This document shows positions 63,259 to 64,000 of a DNA stretch of 64,000 bases, piece by piece; the stretch's first letter is position 1; each line of letters begins with the position of its first letter. The position numbers and the translations under genes are program-made. Under the pieces are notes generated by a model. That model was not told the DNA's origin, made no database searches, and saw only the letters and a list, made by a program, of their open reading frames with translations. Source of the DNA: Balneola sp. (GTDB lineage Bacteria; Bacteroidota; Rhodothermia; Balneolales; Balneolaceae); assembly GCA_002696035.1 (NCBI GenBank), contig NZQV01000021.1:98991-162990 (forward strand). Direction: 5' to 3'.

Positions 63259-63318
63259 CGACTCTCCAGAGTCGAAAGAGTAATTATATATCAAAAGCGC
63301 GACTCTGGAGAGACGCGC
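63259..63318. repeat. pair of CGACTCT dyads after leuS
   Basis: CGACTCTCCAGAGTCG (63259-63274) is a perfect 7-bp-arm palindrome, followed by GCGCGACTCTGGAGAGACGC (63297-63316) with GCGC..GCGC ends. The two are variants of one another. No T-tract follows either, though they sit where a leuS terminator would be expected. Confidence 0.7.
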
Positions 63319-63329
63319 AACTTTGAGCT

Positions 63330-63707
63330 ATGAGAAACCTGAAATCCATTTTCCTTTCACTGCTTTTCTGCTTGTCTTTAGGGCAGGGTGTGATGGCTTT
63401 TTCAGGGATTCAGCCGGCGTCTGAAGAAGGACAAATTCAACCAGTTGATTCCTCTCATGATGAAGATGCATCTCCATCGGCCCTGGGATATTTAGTAGAT
63501 GCCGGAGCTCCAACCGAGTCTCTTTTATTACACACCTATCGTTTAAATTCCGGATTTAGTGAGAGCTCACAAGAAGAAGATGAGCGTGCTTACACCAATA
63601 AAGAACAATCGAAAAGCAAAGGGAAGGCTTGGCTTTTTAAAGCTGAGACCATTGAACGGAGCTTAACTTTTCGGGAACTCATTTATCCCCACCATTTCCA
63701 TTTCTGA
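63330..63707 (+). CDS. hypothetical exported protein
   Basis: The 125-residue protein has a convincing signal peptide (MRNLKSIFLSLLFCLSLG, cleavage near VMAF) and a hydrophilic mature part rich in Ser, Glu and Asp, ending ELIYPHHFHF with several histidines. I do not recognise the family. It has an ATG 12 bases after the dyad repeats and stands upstream of a tiny membrane ORF. The polar, low-complexity middle suggests a periplasmic or surface peptide. Confidence 0.55.
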   Translation: MRNLKSIFLSLLFCLSLGQGVMAFSGIQPASEEGQIQPVDSSHDEDASPSALGYLVDAGAPTESLLLHTYRLNSGFSESSQEEDERAYTNKEQSKSKGKAWLFKAETIERSLTFRELIYPHHFHF

Positions 63708-63800
63708 GGCCTCCATCGTACAACGATCATTTTGACATGATCATAGCCTCAAATTCATTCCACAGCCGGAATGAGCATCATTAACAAAAAATTTACGACG

Positions 63801-63896
63801 ATGGAAATTGATCTATTCTCAATTATTGTAACTATTATAGCCTTTTCATTTTTTCTTGTCCCAATTGTGATCGACAAAATGAGAAGTAAGAAATAA
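63801..63896 (+). CDS. small single-span membrane protein (31 aa)
   Basis: Reads MEIDLFSIIVTIIAFSFFLV then PIVIDKMRSKK: one hydrophobic helix of about 20 residues with an acidic N-end and a basic C-end. An in-frame ATG at 63771 would add ten residues (MSIINKKFTT). The form resembles small accessory subunits of membrane complexes, but no partner is visible before the window ends. It is short enough that coding status is not certain. Confidence 0.45.
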   Translation: MEIDLFSIIVTIIAFSFFLVPIVIDKMRSKK

Positions 63897-63951
63897 GATT
63901 AATAAAAAAAGGTACTGTTATGAATAACAAGTAAAATGTGAATCAAATATT

Positions 63952-63959
63952 TATATTTG
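63952..63959 (+). promoter_or_regulatory. possible -7 box (TAnnTTTG)
   Basis: TATATTTG fits the -7 consensus of Bacteroidota promoters. It lies 18 bases before a possible ATG at 63978; no convincing -33 TTTG was found. Confidence 0.25.
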
Positions 63960-63977
63960 GTTTCCAATTAGAAGTAT

Positions 63978-64000
63978 ATGCTTAGGCAATACTATCTAGC
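63978..64000 (+). CDS. possible start of a further gene (cut by window end)
   Basis: ATG followed by codons for LRQYYL runs open to the last base. The only support is position after a possible promoter box. Confidence 0.2.

Overview
The window looks like chromosome of a marine or halophilic member of the Bacteroidota/Balneolota group (Balneolales-like). The reasons are Por/type IX-type C-terminal sorting domains of the 'NYPNPFN' kind on three secreted proteins, OmpH/Skp paralogues directly behind bamA, many lipoproteins, HisKA_2 sensor kinases, GxxExxY and DUF4258-type accessory genes, and intergenic repeats built from short near-tandem words. This is inferred from gene content; there is no rRNA in the window. 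Most of it is ordinary housekeeping sequence with accessory islands between.

Layout: 1-5.4 kb, the 3' end of an RND efflux pump, two six-bladed beta-propeller lipoproteins and a minus-strand '3-methyladenine glycosylase-like' protein. 5.6-14.9 kb, a UbiA-family membrane protein, mnmA, a thioredoxin-like protein, a class III aminotransferase, an aldehyde dehydrogenase and nadE, interrupted by two toxin-antitoxin pairs (AbrB/PIN and MqsA-like/DUF4258). 15.1-25.1 kb, a dense plus-strand envelope run: LysM transglycosylase, CtpA protease, PHP phosphoesterase, ribH, uppS, bamA and three OmpH/Skp genes, closed by a strong terminator. 25.2-28.9 kb, a VWA protein, rnhB, a CBS protein, an alpha/beta hydrolase and a DUF1801 protein. 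29.0-32.6 kb, an Nramp-like transporter fused by tight spacing to pxpA-pxpB-pxpC (5-oxoprolinase). 32.6-43.4 kb, a secreted metalloprotease, two HisKA_2 kinases, tRNA-Leu(CAG), a dienelactone hydrolase and two tandem sorting-domain proteins. 43.7-51.8 kb, gatB, a TlpA-like lipoprotein without its cysteines, tpiA, purD, a propeller protein and a LuxE/LuxC-like pair. 51.8-57.5 kb, an AT-rich minus-strand module of two PEGA-type membrane proteins alternating with two propeller lipoproteins. 57.6-64 kb, a DUF885 protein, two small repeat-bounded cassettes (GxxExxY and AbrB/PIN), leuS and small exported or membrane ORFs.

Three things stand out. First, a GxxExxY gene and an AbrB/PIN pair sit between homologous ~115-bp dyad-symmetric elements whose arms encode the last residues and stop codons of both genes; a further arm lies next to the MqsA-like/DUF4258 pair. 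Second, several unrelated families of dyad repeats start exactly at, or inside, stop codons of housekeeping genes (mnmA, the aldehyde dehydrogenase, purD) and sometimes supply the start of the next gene. Third, the Nramp-like protein in the pxp operon lacks the metal-ligand residues of Nramp transporters, suggesting a transporter for an organic substrate such as 5-oxoproline. The duplicated PEGA/lipoprotein module is the best candidate for an uncharacterised surface system.
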